DNA of 64,000 bases from RDXT01 sp033762375 (lineage in GTDB: Bacteria; Bacteroidota; Bacteroidia; J057). Each line of letters opens with the position of its first letter. The first letter of the stretch is position 1. Where the stretch lies: positions 8,078 to 72,077 of the forward strand of contig JANRLQ010000082.1 in NCBI GenBank assembly GCA_033762375.1, read 5' to 3'. Under the pieces are notes generated by a model. The model had not been told where the DNA came from. It saw only the letters and a list, made by a program, of their open reading frames with translations, and did not search any database. The translations under genes were made by a program, and so were the position numbers. This document shows, piece by piece, positions 41,216 to 51,832 of this stretch.

Positions 41216-44215
41216 ATGAAGCGTATCCTATTCTTGGGGTTGTGCCTGGGCCTGCTGACCACAGGGCATACCCAGATCAAGCAGGTGTACACGATCACCC
41301 GGTACTCCACGGCTGATGGCCTGATCCAGTCACAGGTCATGGCCCTGCTGCAGGACCGCATGGGGTATCTATGGCTGGGCACGCACCGCGGAGCCGACCG
41401 GTATGACGGCTACCAGTTCTCCCATATAGGCCAGGAAGGCGATATCTCCGGGTACTTCCTGTCTGATCTGCTGGAAGACCGGCGGGGGCAGATATGGATG
41501 GCCTCCGACAATGGGATTACGGTGTACGATGGACAGACCTTCAGGACCATCTCCACCCGGGAAGGGCTGCCGGAGAGCAATATCCGATGCCTGATAGAGG
41601 CACCGGACGGCACGATATGGGTCGGGGGTCAATCCAAAGGAGTGGCCCGGTATCAGCACAATACCTGGACCCAGGTCCCCCTGCCCGAGCAGGACAAAGT
41701 CGTAAGTGTAGAGGCACTGGCCTACGGGTCAGACCAGGCCCTCTGGATAGGTACCCTCCAGGGATTGTTTCAGCACACACCGGACGGGCGTGTGCGGCGG
41801 GTCGAGCCCAGACCCGGCGGCGGCAAGGAAATTCACAGCCTGCTCTGTGACAAAACGGGAACCCTCTGGGTAGGTGCCCGTGAGGGCCTTTATTGCCTGC
41901 GCGGGGATGTGTGGCAGTTTTTTGACCCGAGAGAGGCCGGGATTTCTGATCCCACGGTATTTTGCCTCACCCAGGATACCCGGCAGATATGGGCTGGCAC
42001 CGGAAGCGGGATCGTGCGGCTGCTGGATGACCATATGATCCCCCTCAGTGACCGCGGACATACCCGTGCATACTCCATGCGATCCGCTACTGTAGACCAT
42101 GAGGGCAATGTCTGGTTTGGAACTGACGGTGGGGGCGTGCTCAAAATCACTGAGGGGGTGTTTGAGCGTTATACAATGGACGACGGGCTGACCAGCAACC
42201 TGGCCAAATCTTTTCTGGAGGACGACCAGGGCCGGATATGGATCAGCACCAAGGATCGGGGCATCAGTGTGTACCAGGGAGACAAACGGGTCGCTACCTA
42301 TACAGAAGATCAGGGACTCGGTGGCAATGCCATTTGTTATAGCTACCGGGACCAGGCTGGCCACTTCTGGTTTGCGTCCTATAACGGGACCCTGACCCGG
42401 TGGGATGGCAGCCGGATGCGTGTATACAATAATAATGATGGACTCCGCTGCAACAGCGTGTTCTGTGTGGATCAGTCTCCGGAGGGGCTGATACGGGTAG
42501 GTACAGACAACGGCATTTACATTTTGCGGGGGGATCAGTTCAAGTATTGGACCCAGGCCGAAAAAACCATCTATGCTATCCGGGACCACCGGGACACTAC
42601 CTGGGTGGGAACGGCACAGGGGCTGGTCCTGATCCCCAAAAAAGCAGATCCCACTCCCATTCCCTCCTACGATGTGGTGGGCAACAATGTCATTACCCTG
42701 CTGGAGGACATGGACGGGCGGATGTGGGTCGGGAGTTCGGCAGGGCTCACCTGCTTGGGGCAGGGACGACCGGTCCAGATACCTATCAGCGGAGCGCCGG
42801 GTGCCAATACCGTGGTAGGCCTGACCCTGGAAGCCCGCCGGTACCTCTGGGTGGCTACCGAAAATGGCGCCTACCGCCTCGACCTCCGCCAGTGGAACGG
42901 TTCTTCCCGGGCCCGGTTTGAGCACTTTGCCCAGCGGGACGGTTTTCCCAGCCTGGAGTGTAATGCCAATGCCGCCTTTGAAGACAGCCAGGGGCATATC
43001 TGGATCGGCACGGCTGAGGGGGCGGTACACCGTCCCAGCCAGCAGGCCGACATCCGCCCGGCCATCAAACCCCGGCTCATGATCACCCGCGTGCAGGCAG
43101 GCAGTGCCTCCTCCTGGACCAGTCTTGGCTACCAGGTGGATAGCCTCGGACTGCCCGTCAACCTACGGCTATCACACCGCGAAAACCGGCTGGTTTTTGA
43201 CTTTATCGGGATTAGTTTCCGAAATGGTGCCCAGATTGAGTACCGGTATCAGCTTCAGGGCCTCGACAAAAACTGGTCAGACCCCCAGCGCCAACCGCAA
43301 GTCTCTATTCCCAACCTCAGACCGGGCAAGTTTACCTTCGTCGTACAGGCGCAGGTAGAAACCCAGGGATGGACGGATGTGCCACAGGCCTCCTTTTCCT
43401 TCGAAATTTTACCCCCATTCTGGCAGACCTGGTGGTTTGTCCTGCTCATGGCCGCCTTGGTGGGTATTATCGGGTGGTATGTTTATTTTACTATCACCGA
43501 GCGCCGCCGCCGGGCCCAGGAGGAAACCCGTATCCGCAATACCGCCGAAAAACTCCGGCTGGAACATCAGGCCCTGTATGCCATGATGAACCCGCACTTT
43601 ACCTTTAATGCCCTGCAGTCTATCCAGTATTTCATCCATAGCCAGGACAAACTCGCTGCCAGCCGGTTTTTATCCAGTTTTGCCAAACTTGTCCGGCTCA
43701 ACCTGGAAAGTACCAAACAAGATTTTATCAGCCTGGCCCAGGAGGTAGAACGACTCAAGATTTATCTTTCGCTGGAAAAAATGCGGTTTCCAGAAAAATT
43801 TGACTATGTCGTAGAGATGGACCCGGCCCTGGATAGCAGCGAGATCCAATTGCCCCCGATGATCCTCCAGCCGTTTGTCGAAAACTCCATCAAACACGGT
43901 GTTATGTCTCTGGAACAGGGCGGTATGATCCGGATTGCCATCCAGCCCGCAGGCGAGGAGCACCTCCGCATCCTGATTGAGGACAACGGGATCGGGATAG
44001 AAGCCAGCCGTGCCCGGCGCGAAAACCGACCCAATGACCACGTGTCACGGGGGATGCAGATCACCCTGGACCGTCTGGCCTTGTTTGCCCGCATGACCCA
44101 GCGGCAGTATGACCTCCAGATCGGGGAGATACGGGACGCGCAGGGACAGTCCACCGGTACCCGTGTGGAGATGCTCCTGCCCCGAATGGATGAGTCAGAT
44201 GCGGTCTTCCAGTAA
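41216..44215 (+). CDS. Two-component propeller sensor histidine kinase (LytS-type)
   Basis: A 999-residue protein with a signal peptide ending near TGHTQ. Residues about 25-610 are two-component-regulator propeller repeats forming one or two beta-propellers (GYLWLGTHRGADRYDG, GQIWMASDNGITVYDG). A Y_Y_Y domain (YRYQLQGLDKNWSD) is followed by one transmembrane helix (WWFVLLMAALVGIIGWYVYF). The cytoplasmic part is a His_kinase domain (MNPHFTFNALQSIQYFIHSQ, the Leu before the final FN being Thr) with an HATPase_c domain (EDNGIGIEASR). It probably senses a periplasmic ligand. The usual LytTR response regulator is not adjacent. Confidence 0.93.
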   Translation: MKRILFLGLCLGLLTTGHTQIKQVYTITRYSTADGLIQSQVMALLQDRMGYLWLGTHRGADRYDGYQFSHIGQEGDISGYFLSDLLEDRRGQIWMASDNGITVYDGQTFRTISTREGLPESNIRCLIEAPDGTIWVGGQSKGVARYQHNTWTQVPLPEQDKVVSVEALAYGSDQALWIGTLQGLFQHTPDGRVRRVEPRPGGGKEIHSLLCDKTGTLWVGAREGLYCLRGDVWQFFDPREAGISDPTVFCLTQDTRQIWAGTGSGIVRLLDDHMIPLSDRGHTRAYSMRSATVDHEGNVWFGTDGGGVLKITEGVFERYTMDDGLTSNLAKSFLEDDQGRIWISTKDRGISVYQGDKRVATYTEDQGLGGNAICYSYRDQAGHFWFASYNGTLTRWDGSRMRVYNNNDGLRCNSVFCVDQSPEGLIRVGTDNGIYILRGDQFKYWTQAEKTIYAIRDHRDTTWVGTAQGLVLIPKKADPTPIPSYDVVGNNVITLLEDMDGRMWVGSSAGLTCLGQGRPVQIPISGAPGANTVVGLTLEARRYLWVATENGAYRLDLRQWNGSSRARFEHFAQRDGFPSLECNANAAFEDSQGHIWIGTAEGAVHRPSQQADIRPAIKPRLMITRVQAGSASSWTSLGYQVDSLGLPVNLRLSHRENRLVFDFIGISFRNGAQIEYRYQLQGLDKNWSDPQRQPQVSIPNLRPGKFTFVVQAQVETQGWTDVPQASFSFEILPPFWQTWWFVLLMAALVGIIGWYVYFTITERRRRAQEETRIRNTAEKLRLEHQALYAMMNPHFTFNALQSIQYFIHSQDKLAASRFLSSFAKLVRLNLESTKQDFISLAQEVERLKIYLSLEKMRFPEKFDYVVEMDPALDSSEIQLPPMILQPFVENSIKHGVMSLEQGGMIRIAIQPAGEEHLRILIEDNGIGIEASRARRENRPNDHVSRGMQITLDRLALFARMTQRQYDLQIGEIRDAQGQSTGTRVEMLLPRMDESDAVFQ

Positions 44216-44217
44216 CC

Positions 44218-44739
44218 TTACCGGCCCGGAACAGGATGTACATGCCCGCATTGGGCGCAGGTACGCAATGCCTCAGAGGCATAAAACGCCTCAAATACAC
44301 CCTGCATCTGGGTCATGATGTTTTCCATGGGGAAATACGCCTCATACAGCTTGTGATTGCAGTTGGGGCAAAACCACATCAGTCCGTCGGTATGGGTGGT
44401 ATCACGCTTGCGCTCAATCACCAGCCCGATGGAGCCCGCCGGGCGGCGGGGTGAGTGCGGCACCCGGGCAGGCAGGAGAAATATTTCCCCCTCCTGTAGC
44501 GGAATGTCCACCGGCTGACCTTCGTCCTGGATTTTCAGGACCATATTGCCCTCCAGCATATAAAAAAACTCCTCTGTCTCATTGTAGTGGTAATCGGTGC
44601 GCTGGTTAGGGCCGCCCACTACCATGATGATAAAGTCATCTGTCTGCTCATAGATGACCTTGTTGCCAACGGGGGGCTTGAGTAAGTGGCGGTTGTCCTC
44701 AATCCACTGACGAAAATTGAGTATCGGAAAACGGGTCAT
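44218..44739 (-). CDS. nbaC: 3-hydroxyanthranilate 3,4-dioxygenase
   Basis: A 173-residue cupin starting MTRFPILNFRQWIEDNRHLL. Iron ligands are the His and Glu of YHYNETEEFFYMLEG and the His of PHSPRRP. A second, structural iron site is formed by two CxxC pairs (CPNCNHKLYE and CAQCGHVH), as in the bacterial enzyme. It opens the ring of 3-hydroxyanthranilate in the kynurenine route from tryptophan towards quinolinate. No other kynurenine gene is in the window. A GTG at 44748 is a less likely start. Its stop is 2 bp from the convergent kinase. Confidence 0.95.
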   Translation of the reverse strand: MTRFPILNFRQWIEDNRHLLKPPVGNKVIYEQTDDFIIMVVGGPNQRTDYHYNETEEFFYMLEGNMVLKIQDEGQPVDIPLQEGEIFLLPARVPHSPRRPAGSIGLVIERKRDTTHTDGLMWFCPNCNHKLYEAYFPMENIMTQMQGVFEAFYASEALRTCAQCGHVHPVPGR

Positions 44740-44985
44740 AACATACACAATTTGAGATGTGCCGGAAGTTACGGAGATTCACCTTACTGCATAAATTCTC
44801 TGCCGTTAATGATGTACTTTTCGATCCGGGAGTTTTCCGTATCTTCGTCCTTACACACAATGCGGTAGTCCGGCAAGTCAGACTGCCACCCTTATTTTCT
44901 GGTGCGTTGCCCTTCAGGCGCCCCATCTCGTTATAGGCGTTATACTATTACGTTTTGTCCTTTACCCCAAATAGTTTCCCCTGAC

Positions 44986-47900
44986 ATGTGTAAAAAAACC
45001 GTACTGATCCTGTGGGCGGTCTTCAGTGCCGCCCTGATGTCTGCACAGACCCCCTGGAAAATTTCACCTGAGTTGATGGCCGCCCTGGATGCCGACCCGC
45101 AGGGCATGACAGCAGTAGAAGTCATGCTGACTTCACAAGTAGACCTCGCGGCACTGGAGCATTCCTTCACGAAAAAAAAGGCAACCCTGGAAAACCGGGC
45201 CTATACAGTGATCACAGCCCTGCAAGACATGGCTGCCGCTACCCAGGGTCCGGTAATGGCGCATCTTGCTGCCGATCCCGGGGTGGACCACGCACATATC
45301 CGCTCCTACTGGATCACCAATGCCTTCATCCTGCCTGCCAACCGGGAAGCCGTCCTGCGGCTGGCTGACCGGGCAGACATCCTCTCCCTTGCCCTCCACG
45401 TGCGCCCGGGCGTAGATGATGCCCGGTTTGAGTCATATGCTCCTTTTCGCACGCCTAACGGACGCGAGATCGCACACTCGGTCATTCATGCCACTGATAT
45501 GTGGGCAATGGGATACACCGGCGTGGGTCGCAAGGTCCTGATCATAGACAGCGGTATAGACGGTGAGCACCCTGCCCTGAAGGACAATTATTATGGTGCT
45601 ATCGTCGGTGATAACCTGGCCTGGTATGGCCCGGGAGAGACAGACTATCCCTTTGATTGCAGCGACCACGGCACCCACGTGAGCGGGACGGTCTGCGGCC
45701 TCAACCGGACGACGCATGATACGATCGGGGTAGCTTTTAATGCCCGGTGGATGGGTTCACCGGCGATAGACGGCGGACCGGACGGAACCCCCATCCAGGC
45801 TTGTCTCGGAGGCCCCAACTCACTGGATGCTCTCCAGTGGGCCATCAACCCCGACAACAATGCCCTGACCATCAATGACATGCCAGATGTCATCAATAAC
45901 TCCTGGGGTAGCAACCCCCAGGGTAATGCCGCAGCTTGTAATACGGTATCTACCTCTGCCATTACAGCCCTGGAAACGGCCGGTATTGCAGTTGTTTTTT
46001 CAGCCGGGAACCGGGGAACAGAGGGAGCCTCCTCCATCGGATCACCTGCTATCTCCAATGTCAGCGTCGTCAATGCGTTTTGTGTAGGGGCGATTAATGC
46101 CGCTAACCCCAGCTTCCCACGGGCTTCTTTTTCCAGCCAGGGTCCTACGATATGTGGTGGCACGGGTAGCCTCCTGATCAAACCGGAAGTTGTGGCCCCC
46201 GGCGAAAACGTACGCTCTTCTATCCCCGGCGGCGGGTATGCCCTCTTCAGCGGCACCTCAATGGCTACCCCTCAGGTGTCCGGAGCCCTGCTCCTGCTCA
46301 AGGAGGCTTTCCCCTCTCTCACCGGCACCCAGCTCAAGGAAGCCCTGTATTACAGCGCGACAGACCTCGGCACAGCTGGTGAGGACAACCAGTATGGGAA
46401 TGGCCTCATACACGTCAAAAATGCCTACAACTACCTGGTCAACCAGGGTTTCACCCCGGTCACGGTCCCCCAGGACCGCGATGCTTCCGTCGTATCTGTC
46501 GCCAGCATGACCAGCTTCCGCTGTGATACGGCAGCCAGCCCTACCGTGACGGTCCAAAACCTCGGTAATGCCCCCATGACCTCTGCCCGCATCACCTATT
46601 CCTATAGCGACGGTACAACAGGAGATTTCACCTGGACCGGCAATCTTGCCCCGAATGCAACCACCCAGATCACCCTCCCGGAGCAAACCTTTGACATCGG
46701 CTACCATACGTTTGAGCTGAATATCACAGAGGTAAACGGACAGGCAGATTATTTTTCGCTGGACAATAGTGCTACGGGTTCATTTACCATCCTCGGGGTT
46801 GACAACATCACCACCAATCTCGTGAACGCCTGTACAGGCGCGTCTGCCCTTGTATTTGCCAACTCCGACAAGCCTGAGTCTGTCATCAAATGGTACACCG
46901 CCAATACAGGGGGAACCCTGGTAGGCGAAGGTAATCCCCTGGTTTCGCCGGCGATCACGGCCAACACCATCTACTGGGCCTCTGCGACCACCCGTGGCCA
47001 TCTGGGCAAAGAAACCTACCAGACAGGCTCCGGCCTTTTCCTGCAAAGCACAGCTCCATACCTGGAGTTTGAGGTCAATTATCCGATCGTACTGCGCTCA
47101 GTGACAGTTTTTGCAGCGGTTGCCGGGGTACGGAGTTTCCAGCTTCGCAGTGAGCAGGGCAGTGTCCTCAATGCAAAATTTGATACCCTGGATCCGGGGC
47201 AGTCTGTTGTTGTCCTGGACTTCCCGATCAACCCTGGTCAGAAATACCAGCTCGGCCTCGGCAGCAATGCCAGTGGTGCCCTGTACCACAATACGACAGA
47301 TGTCAGCTATCCGTACACCTTCAATGACCTGGTGACCATCACAGGTGCTTACCAGGACAACCTCCCTTCGAATAAGTACTTCTTCTTCTACGACTGGGTC
47401 GTGGATATCGCGAGTGCATGTCCCCGGACCGCCGCCTTTGTGACGACCTCTGCGGGCAATGTGGACGCCAATTTTGCAGCAAGCAACCTGCTGATTGACC
47501 TGAGTTTTAATCCTACGGTCAATTTTACGGATCAGAGCACCAACGCTACCAGCTGGCTTTGGGATTTTGGAGACGGCACCACCAGCACCCTCAAAAACCC
47601 GTCTCACACCTATTATTATCCCGGTATCTACCAGGTATCCCTTCTGGCGACCGGACCGGACTTTTGCTCGGATGCTACTTCCAAAACCCTGGAGGCTACG
47701 GGTACCTATCTATTTAATGTAGGTATCGGCGACGAACTGGGAGCACTGGGTAAAATTCTGGTGTATCCGAATCCAAGCAAGGGCGTATTCCAGGCTGAGT
47801 TTGAGCTGGCCCGGATGGCCTCAGCTGAGGTAGAAGTGACAGACGTGCTCGGCAAGCGGGTCCTGTACCTGCCGGCAGCAGATTATTACCGCGAGACCCT

Positions 47901-47994
47901 GCCGCTGGACTTGTCTCAGGCTGCCAAGGGGGTGTATTACCTGCGAATCAAGCTGGAAGACCGTACGCTCGTGCGTAAATTGGTAAAAGAATAA
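44986..47994 (+). CDS. Secreted S8 subtilase with PKD and T9SS type A domains
   Basis: From ATG 44986 the protein has 1002 residues and a signal peptide ending near MSAQ. An I9-like propeptide region (about 25-150) precedes the peptidase domain with catalytic Asp188 (LIIDSGIDGEHP), His228 (DHGTHVSG), oxyanion Asn (VINNSWG) and Ser425 (SGTSMATPQVSG). A CARDB-like domain (about 510-620), an Ig-like unit, a PKD domain (WLWDFGDGTT) and a type A sorting domain (ILVYPNPSKGVFQAE, KGVYYLRIKLED) follow. It is a surface or released protease. The next gene is a paralogue 3 bp downstream. An upstream start at 44902 lacks signal character. Confidence 0.94.
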   Translation: MCKKTVLILWAVFSAALMSAQTPWKISPELMAALDADPQGMTAVEVMLTSQVDLAALEHSFTKKKATLENRAYTVITALQDMAAATQGPVMAHLAADPGVDHAHIRSYWITNAFILPANREAVLRLADRADILSLALHVRPGVDDARFESYAPFRTPNGREIAHSVIHATDMWAMGYTGVGRKVLIIDSGIDGEHPALKDNYYGAIVGDNLAWYGPGETDYPFDCSDHGTHVSGTVCGLNRTTHDTIGVAFNARWMGSPAIDGGPDGTPIQACLGGPNSLDALQWAINPDNNALTINDMPDVINNSWGSNPQGNAAACNTVSTSAITALETAGIAVVFSAGNRGTEGASSIGSPAISNVSVVNAFCVGAINAANPSFPRASFSSQGPTICGGTGSLLIKPEVVAPGENVRSSIPGGGYALFSGTSMATPQVSGALLLLKEAFPSLTGTQLKEALYYSATDLGTAGEDNQYGNGLIHVKNAYNYLVNQGFTPVTVPQDRDASVVSVASMTSFRCDTAASPTVTVQNLGNAPMTSARITYSYSDGTTGDFTWTGNLAPNATTQITLPEQTFDIGYHTFELNITEVNGQADYFSLDNSATGSFTILGVDNITTNLVNACTGASALVFANSDKPESVIKWYTANTGGTLVGEGNPLVSPAITANTIYWASATTRGHLGKETYQTGSGLFLQSTAPYLEFEVNYPIVLRSVTVFAAVAGVRSFQLRSEQGSVLNAKFDTLDPGQSVVVLDFPINPGQKYQLGLGSNASGALYHNTTDVSYPYTFNDLVTITGAYQDNLPSNKYFFFYDWVVDIASACPRTAAFVTTSAGNVDANFAASNLLIDLSFNPTVNFTDQSTNATSWLWDFGDGTTSTLKNPSHTYYYPGIYQVSLLATGPDFCSDATSKTLEATGTYLFNVGIGDELGALGKILVYPNPSKGVFQAEFELARMASAEVEVTDVLGKRVLYLPAADYYRETLPLDLSQAAKGVYYLRIKLEDRTLVRKLVKE

Positions 47995-47997
47995 ACT

Positions 47998-50886
47998 TTG
48001 CGCACCCCGCCATTCATACGGGGCCTTTTCTTAGCCGGGTGGTATCTGATGACAGGATACTGCCCGGCTCAGATTTTATATGACCCTGACAAGCTCTCGC
48101 CTATCCTGGCCGACCACCTGACACTCCGGGATACGGCCCTGACCATAGGAATCATCCTGGAAAGTCCCCAGCAACACCCAGCCTACCGGCATACGGGTAC
48201 CCCCGGAGACCTGATTGAAGCCCTGCGCGACCAGGCATCTGCTCAACCCACAATACTCCGTTGGCTGGAAAGCCTGCCCGGGGTCGTGCCGGGGAGTATC
48301 CGCCCGCTCTGGATTGTTAATGCGATATTTCTCCGGGCTGATCCGGAGACGGTGGCTGGCCTGAGTCACCACCCTGCCATCCGCCGTGTGGTCTGGGATG
48401 CACCCGTATTTCCGGATGAAACCGATGATGCAGCCATGCTGCTACCGCCTGTCCCCAATGGCCGTGAACCCGGACATACCCTGATCCAGGCCCCGGCACT
48501 CTGGCGAAGAGGTTATACAGGGTATGGCCGCAAGGTCCTGGTGATCGACTCAGGCATAGATGCACAGCACCCTGCCCTGAGCAGGCAATACCTGGGCTCC
48601 CGGGGATGGTATGACGGGTTGCAGGGCACCACACAACCCTATGCTTGTGATGATCACGGCACCCATGTCCTGGGGATCATTCTGGGCCTTGACCCGGCCA
48701 CCCGCGACACCATCGGGGTAGCGCCCCGTGCACAGTGGATGGCTGCACCCGCCATCTGTGATGCCCTGAGCAGCGACAACCTGGCTGCGTTTCAGTGGGC
48801 ACTTGACCCGGACGGCGACCCCGCCACCGATGACATGCCCGATGTGATCAATAACTCCTGGCGGACCGGTGATATCCCGGATGAATGTACCGACCTGCTG
48901 TATGGCCCGGCACTTACAGCCCTGGAGGCTGCCGGTATCGCGGTTGTATTTTCGGCAGGAAATACGGGGCCGGACAGCTTCAGCATCAGCCCACCCAAAA
49001 ACATCAACCTCGATCTCGTTAACACCTTCACCGTTGCTGCCATTAATGGCAATGATCCCTCCCTGAACCTGCTGGGTTTTTCATCCCGGGGGCCCTCCAC
49101 CTGCGGAGGTACCGGCAGCCTGCTGATCAAGCCTGAGGTCTCGGCACCGGGCTTTCAGATCCGGTCCGCCCGTCTGAACGGCACCTATGGCCGTAAGTCA
49201 GGCACTTCTATGGCCGCTGCGTATGTCTCCGGAGCTTTGCTCCTGCTCAAAGAAGCTTTTCCTTACCTGCCGGGCCATACCCTCAAAATGGCCTTGTACA
49301 TGACCTGCACCGATCTGGGCATACCCGGGGAGGACAATGAGTACGGACAGGGCCTCATCCAAATTGAGGCCGCCTATCAATACCTGATCGCACAGGGATA
49401 TGTGCCCGCGCGGGTCCCTGTAGACCCTGACATAACCCTCACGAGCCTGGCGGGCCTGACAGACCTGACATGCGCCACATCTGTATTTCCGGCTGCCACT
49501 GTCCGCAACCAAGGTAACACGCCGGTAACTGACCTGACGTTTTATACCGACCTCCCGACAGGTGAAACCGACACCCTCCACTGGAATGGGCTCCTGCTGC
49601 CGGACGACTCAGCTACCGTCCCGCTGGGTGTGTACTTCTTACCCCCGGGTACCGCCACATTACGCACGAGGGTGAGCCTCCCGGAGACCGCAGGCGAATA
49701 CCGCCTCCTGGACAATACAATCACATGGACAGGATTCCGATGGGCACCATCCGCCCTGCAGGTGCAGGGAGATACGGTATGCCCGGGTCAGGACGGCCTG
49801 CTGACTGCCTACGGGGCTCCGGGACCTTCCATCCGGTGGACGGCAGATGCTGCCGGGACAGAAACCCTGGGGTACGGACATGCATTGTTTATGCCAGCTG
49901 TTACATTGCCTGATACTTGCTGGGTGACGGCCGATGGATACCAGACGCTTCCTGCGCCTGCTCAGGCAGCATGGTCTGCTGACAGCGGAGCTGCATTTGT
50001 GGTGCAGGTATATATGGCTGCGACCCTTGTATCAGCGACGGTAAATGCGCAGGCAGGGGGAACCCTCCTGTTATCGCTCCGGCGGGCAAATGGGACCCTG
50101 GTATGGCGGGACACCTTTTATCTACCCGCTGGTCCCAGCCGGATTGTTATTGAGAAACCACTCCTGCCCGGACATGACTACCGGCTGGAGATGATCAGCA
50201 CGACTCCGCTGCAGGAGTACCAGCAACCCTATCCCGTAATGGTTCCGGGGGTGCTCGCTGTGACAGGCACCAACCGGGGGCCTGCCCGCTGGTTTTATCT
50301 CGGTGACTGGGAAATCCGTACTGCCAACCCCTGCGAGCGTCAGCCAGTGTACCTGGAGGTCCGGCCCGGCCAAATGGAAACGCACCTGGATGCTGACCCC
50401 AGCTTGTTTGTCCCCGGTGAAATCAACTGCACAGATCTCAGCACCGGCGCCACCAGGTGGCGATGGGATTTTGGAGACGGGTCATCAGCCAGCGTACAAC
50501 ACCCAGCCCACCGTTACGTTACCCAGGGTGCCTATCGGCTGAGCCTTGCAGCGGTCGGACCGGATGGCTGCTCAGATGCAGATACCCTCCTTGTGAAAGT
50601 GACCGCCGACCTTACGACGGGACTTTCGCCTGAAGATCGCCCCTCATCCATACATATATATCCCAACCCCGCCTCGGACGGCGTATGGCTCAGCAGCACG
50701 TCTCCCCTCAAGCGGGTATATGTGACATGGGCTGACCTGAACGGACGCCTGCTGGGTACAACCCCCGTGCCGCTGCTGTCAGCTGAGCATTTTATACCTT
50801 TTCCTGGCCCGGGGTCAGGTATCTATGTCCTGATGGTACAGGCTGAGGGGCAATTATTAGCCCGTAGGTTGATTTTTCGCCCGTGA
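47998..50886 (+). CDS. Second secreted S8 subtilase, tandem paralogue
   Basis: A 962-residue paralogue of the preceding protein with the same order: signal segment (FIRGLFLAGWYLMTGYCPAQ), propeptide, S8 domain with Asp184 (LVIDSGIDAQHP), His220 (DDHGTHVLG) and Ser404 (SGTSMAAAYVSG), CARDB-like and Ig-like parts, PKD (WRWDFGDGSS) and type A sorting domain (IHIYPNPASDGVWL). The frame has no ATG before the signal peptide; the likely start is TTG at 47998, six bases after the previous stop, so translation may depend on the upstream gene. ATG at 48048 would remove most of the signal peptide. Confidence 0.9.
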   Translation: MRTPPFIRGLFLAGWYLMTGYCPAQILYDPDKLSPILADHLTLRDTALTIGIILESPQQHPAYRHTGTPGDLIEALRDQASAQPTILRWLESLPGVVPGSIRPLWIVNAIFLRADPETVAGLSHHPAIRRVVWDAPVFPDETDDAAMLLPPVPNGREPGHTLIQAPALWRRGYTGYGRKVLVIDSGIDAQHPALSRQYLGSRGWYDGLQGTTQPYACDDHGTHVLGIILGLDPATRDTIGVAPRAQWMAAPAICDALSSDNLAAFQWALDPDGDPATDDMPDVINNSWRTGDIPDECTDLLYGPALTALEAAGIAVVFSAGNTGPDSFSISPPKNINLDLVNTFTVAAINGNDPSLNLLGFSSRGPSTCGGTGSLLIKPEVSAPGFQIRSARLNGTYGRKSGTSMAAAYVSGALLLLKEAFPYLPGHTLKMALYMTCTDLGIPGEDNEYGQGLIQIEAAYQYLIAQGYVPARVPVDPDITLTSLAGLTDLTCATSVFPAATVRNQGNTPVTDLTFYTDLPTGETDTLHWNGLLLPDDSATVPLGVYFLPPGTATLRTRVSLPETAGEYRLLDNTITWTGFRWAPSALQVQGDTVCPGQDGLLTAYGAPGPSIRWTADAAGTETLGYGHALFMPAVTLPDTCWVTADGYQTLPAPAQAAWSADSGAAFVVQVYMAATLVSATVNAQAGGTLLLSLRRANGTLVWRDTFYLPAGPSRIVIEKPLLPGHDYRLEMISTTPLQEYQQPYPVMVPGVLAVTGTNRGPARWFYLGDWEIRTANPCERQPVYLEVRPGQMETHLDADPSLFVPGEINCTDLSTGATRWRWDFGDGSSASVQHPAHRYVTQGAYRLSLAAVGPDGCSDADTLLVKVTADLTTGLSPEDRPSSIHIYPNPASDGVWLSSTSPLKRVYVTWADLNGRLLGTTPVPLLSAEHFIPFPGPGSGIYVLMVQAEGQLLARRLIFRP

Positions 50887-50953
50887 CGCTGCCTTTTCCG
50901 GATAAAATGGTAAGTTGTTTCCGTCTTACCCCATTGCCTAAAATCTATTGTTT

Positions 50954-51832
50954 ATGTACACAGAGCCAATGCTGCGGGATAATGCCTTGCAGGACAAAGT
51001 GATCGTCGTTACGGGCGGAGGTTCGGGGTTGGGTCGGTCTATGTCCCGGTATTTTCTCCAGCTTGGAGCCCGGGTCATCATTACCAGCCGCAGCCTGGAG
51101 CGCCTGGAGGATACGGCCCGTGAACTGGAGGCCGAGACAGGCGGCAAAGTACTCCCCGTCGCCTGTGATGTGCGCAACTACGAGATGGTCGAAAATATGC
51201 TCGCCAGGGCTGTGGAGGCATTTGGGCGGGTGGATGTCCTGGTCAACAATGCTGCCGGGAATTTTGTCGCACCAACAGAAAAACTCAGCCACCGGGCATT
51301 TGATACCGTAGTGGATATTGTGCTCAAGGGTTCTTACAATTGTGCCTTAGCCCTGGGGAAATACTGGATCGAGCAAGGCATCAAAGGCAACTGCCTGAGC
51401 ATCGTCACGACCTATGCGTGGACAGGGTCGCCCTTTGTGGTGCCATCAGCCTGCGGCAAAGCAGGGGTATTGGCGATGACCCGCTCCCTGGCAGTAGAGT
51501 GGGGTACCAAATACGGTATCCGGTTTAATGCCATTGCCCCCGGCCCATTTCCAACAGCAGGTGCCTGGGAGCGGCTTTTCCCACAGCCCATGCGGGACCT
51601 GATCGGTGACCCGCTGAACCGCGTGCCACTCCACCGCACAGGAGACCATCAGGAACTCGCCAACCTGGCAGCCTATCTTGTCTCAGACTTTTCTGCCTAT
51701 GTCAACGGCGAAGTCGTCACCATAGACGGAGGCGAGTGGCTGCACGGGGCCGGAGAGTTTTCTATGCTGGAGGCTGTACCCGACGAAATGTGGACCGAAA
51801 TCATGCGCCAGGGCCGGGAGATCCGGACCTGA
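50954..51832 (+). CDS. SDR family 2,4-dienoyl-CoA reductase-like oxidoreductase
   Basis: A 292-residue short-chain dehydrogenase starting MYTEPMLRDNALQDK; a TTG at 50948 is unlikely. The cofactor loop is TGGGSGLG, followed by NNAAGNFVAP. The catalytic region FVVPSACGKAGVLAMTRSLA lacks the usual Tyr of YxxxK but matches the SxxxK layout of mitochondrial-type dienoyl-CoA reductases, as does the later RFNAIAPGPFPTAGAW and the end HRTGDHQELANLAAYL. It probably reduces 2,4-dienoyl-CoA with NADPH in beta-oxidation of unsaturated fatty acids. It overlaps the convergent glycosyltransferase by 32 bp. Confidence 0.9.
   Translation: MYTEPMLRDNALQDKVIVVTGGGSGLGRSMSRYFLQLGARVIITSRSLERLEDTARELEAETGGKVLPVACDVRNYEMVENMLARAVEAFGRVDVLVNNAAGNFVAPTEKLSHRAFDTVVDIVLKGSYNCALALGKYWIEQGIKGNCLSIVTTYAWTGSPFVVPSACGKAGVLAMTRSLAVEWGTKYGIRFNAIAPGPFPTAGAWERLFPQPMRDLIGDPLNRVPLHRTGDHQELANLAAYLVSDFSAYVNGEVVTIDGGEWLHGAGEFSMLEAVPDEMWTEIMRQGREIRT

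Noticed and set aside
41729..43030. A 433-residue minus-strand open frame
   Set aside because: Antisense shadow of the propeller kinase gene, which has clear propeller repeats and kinase motifs.
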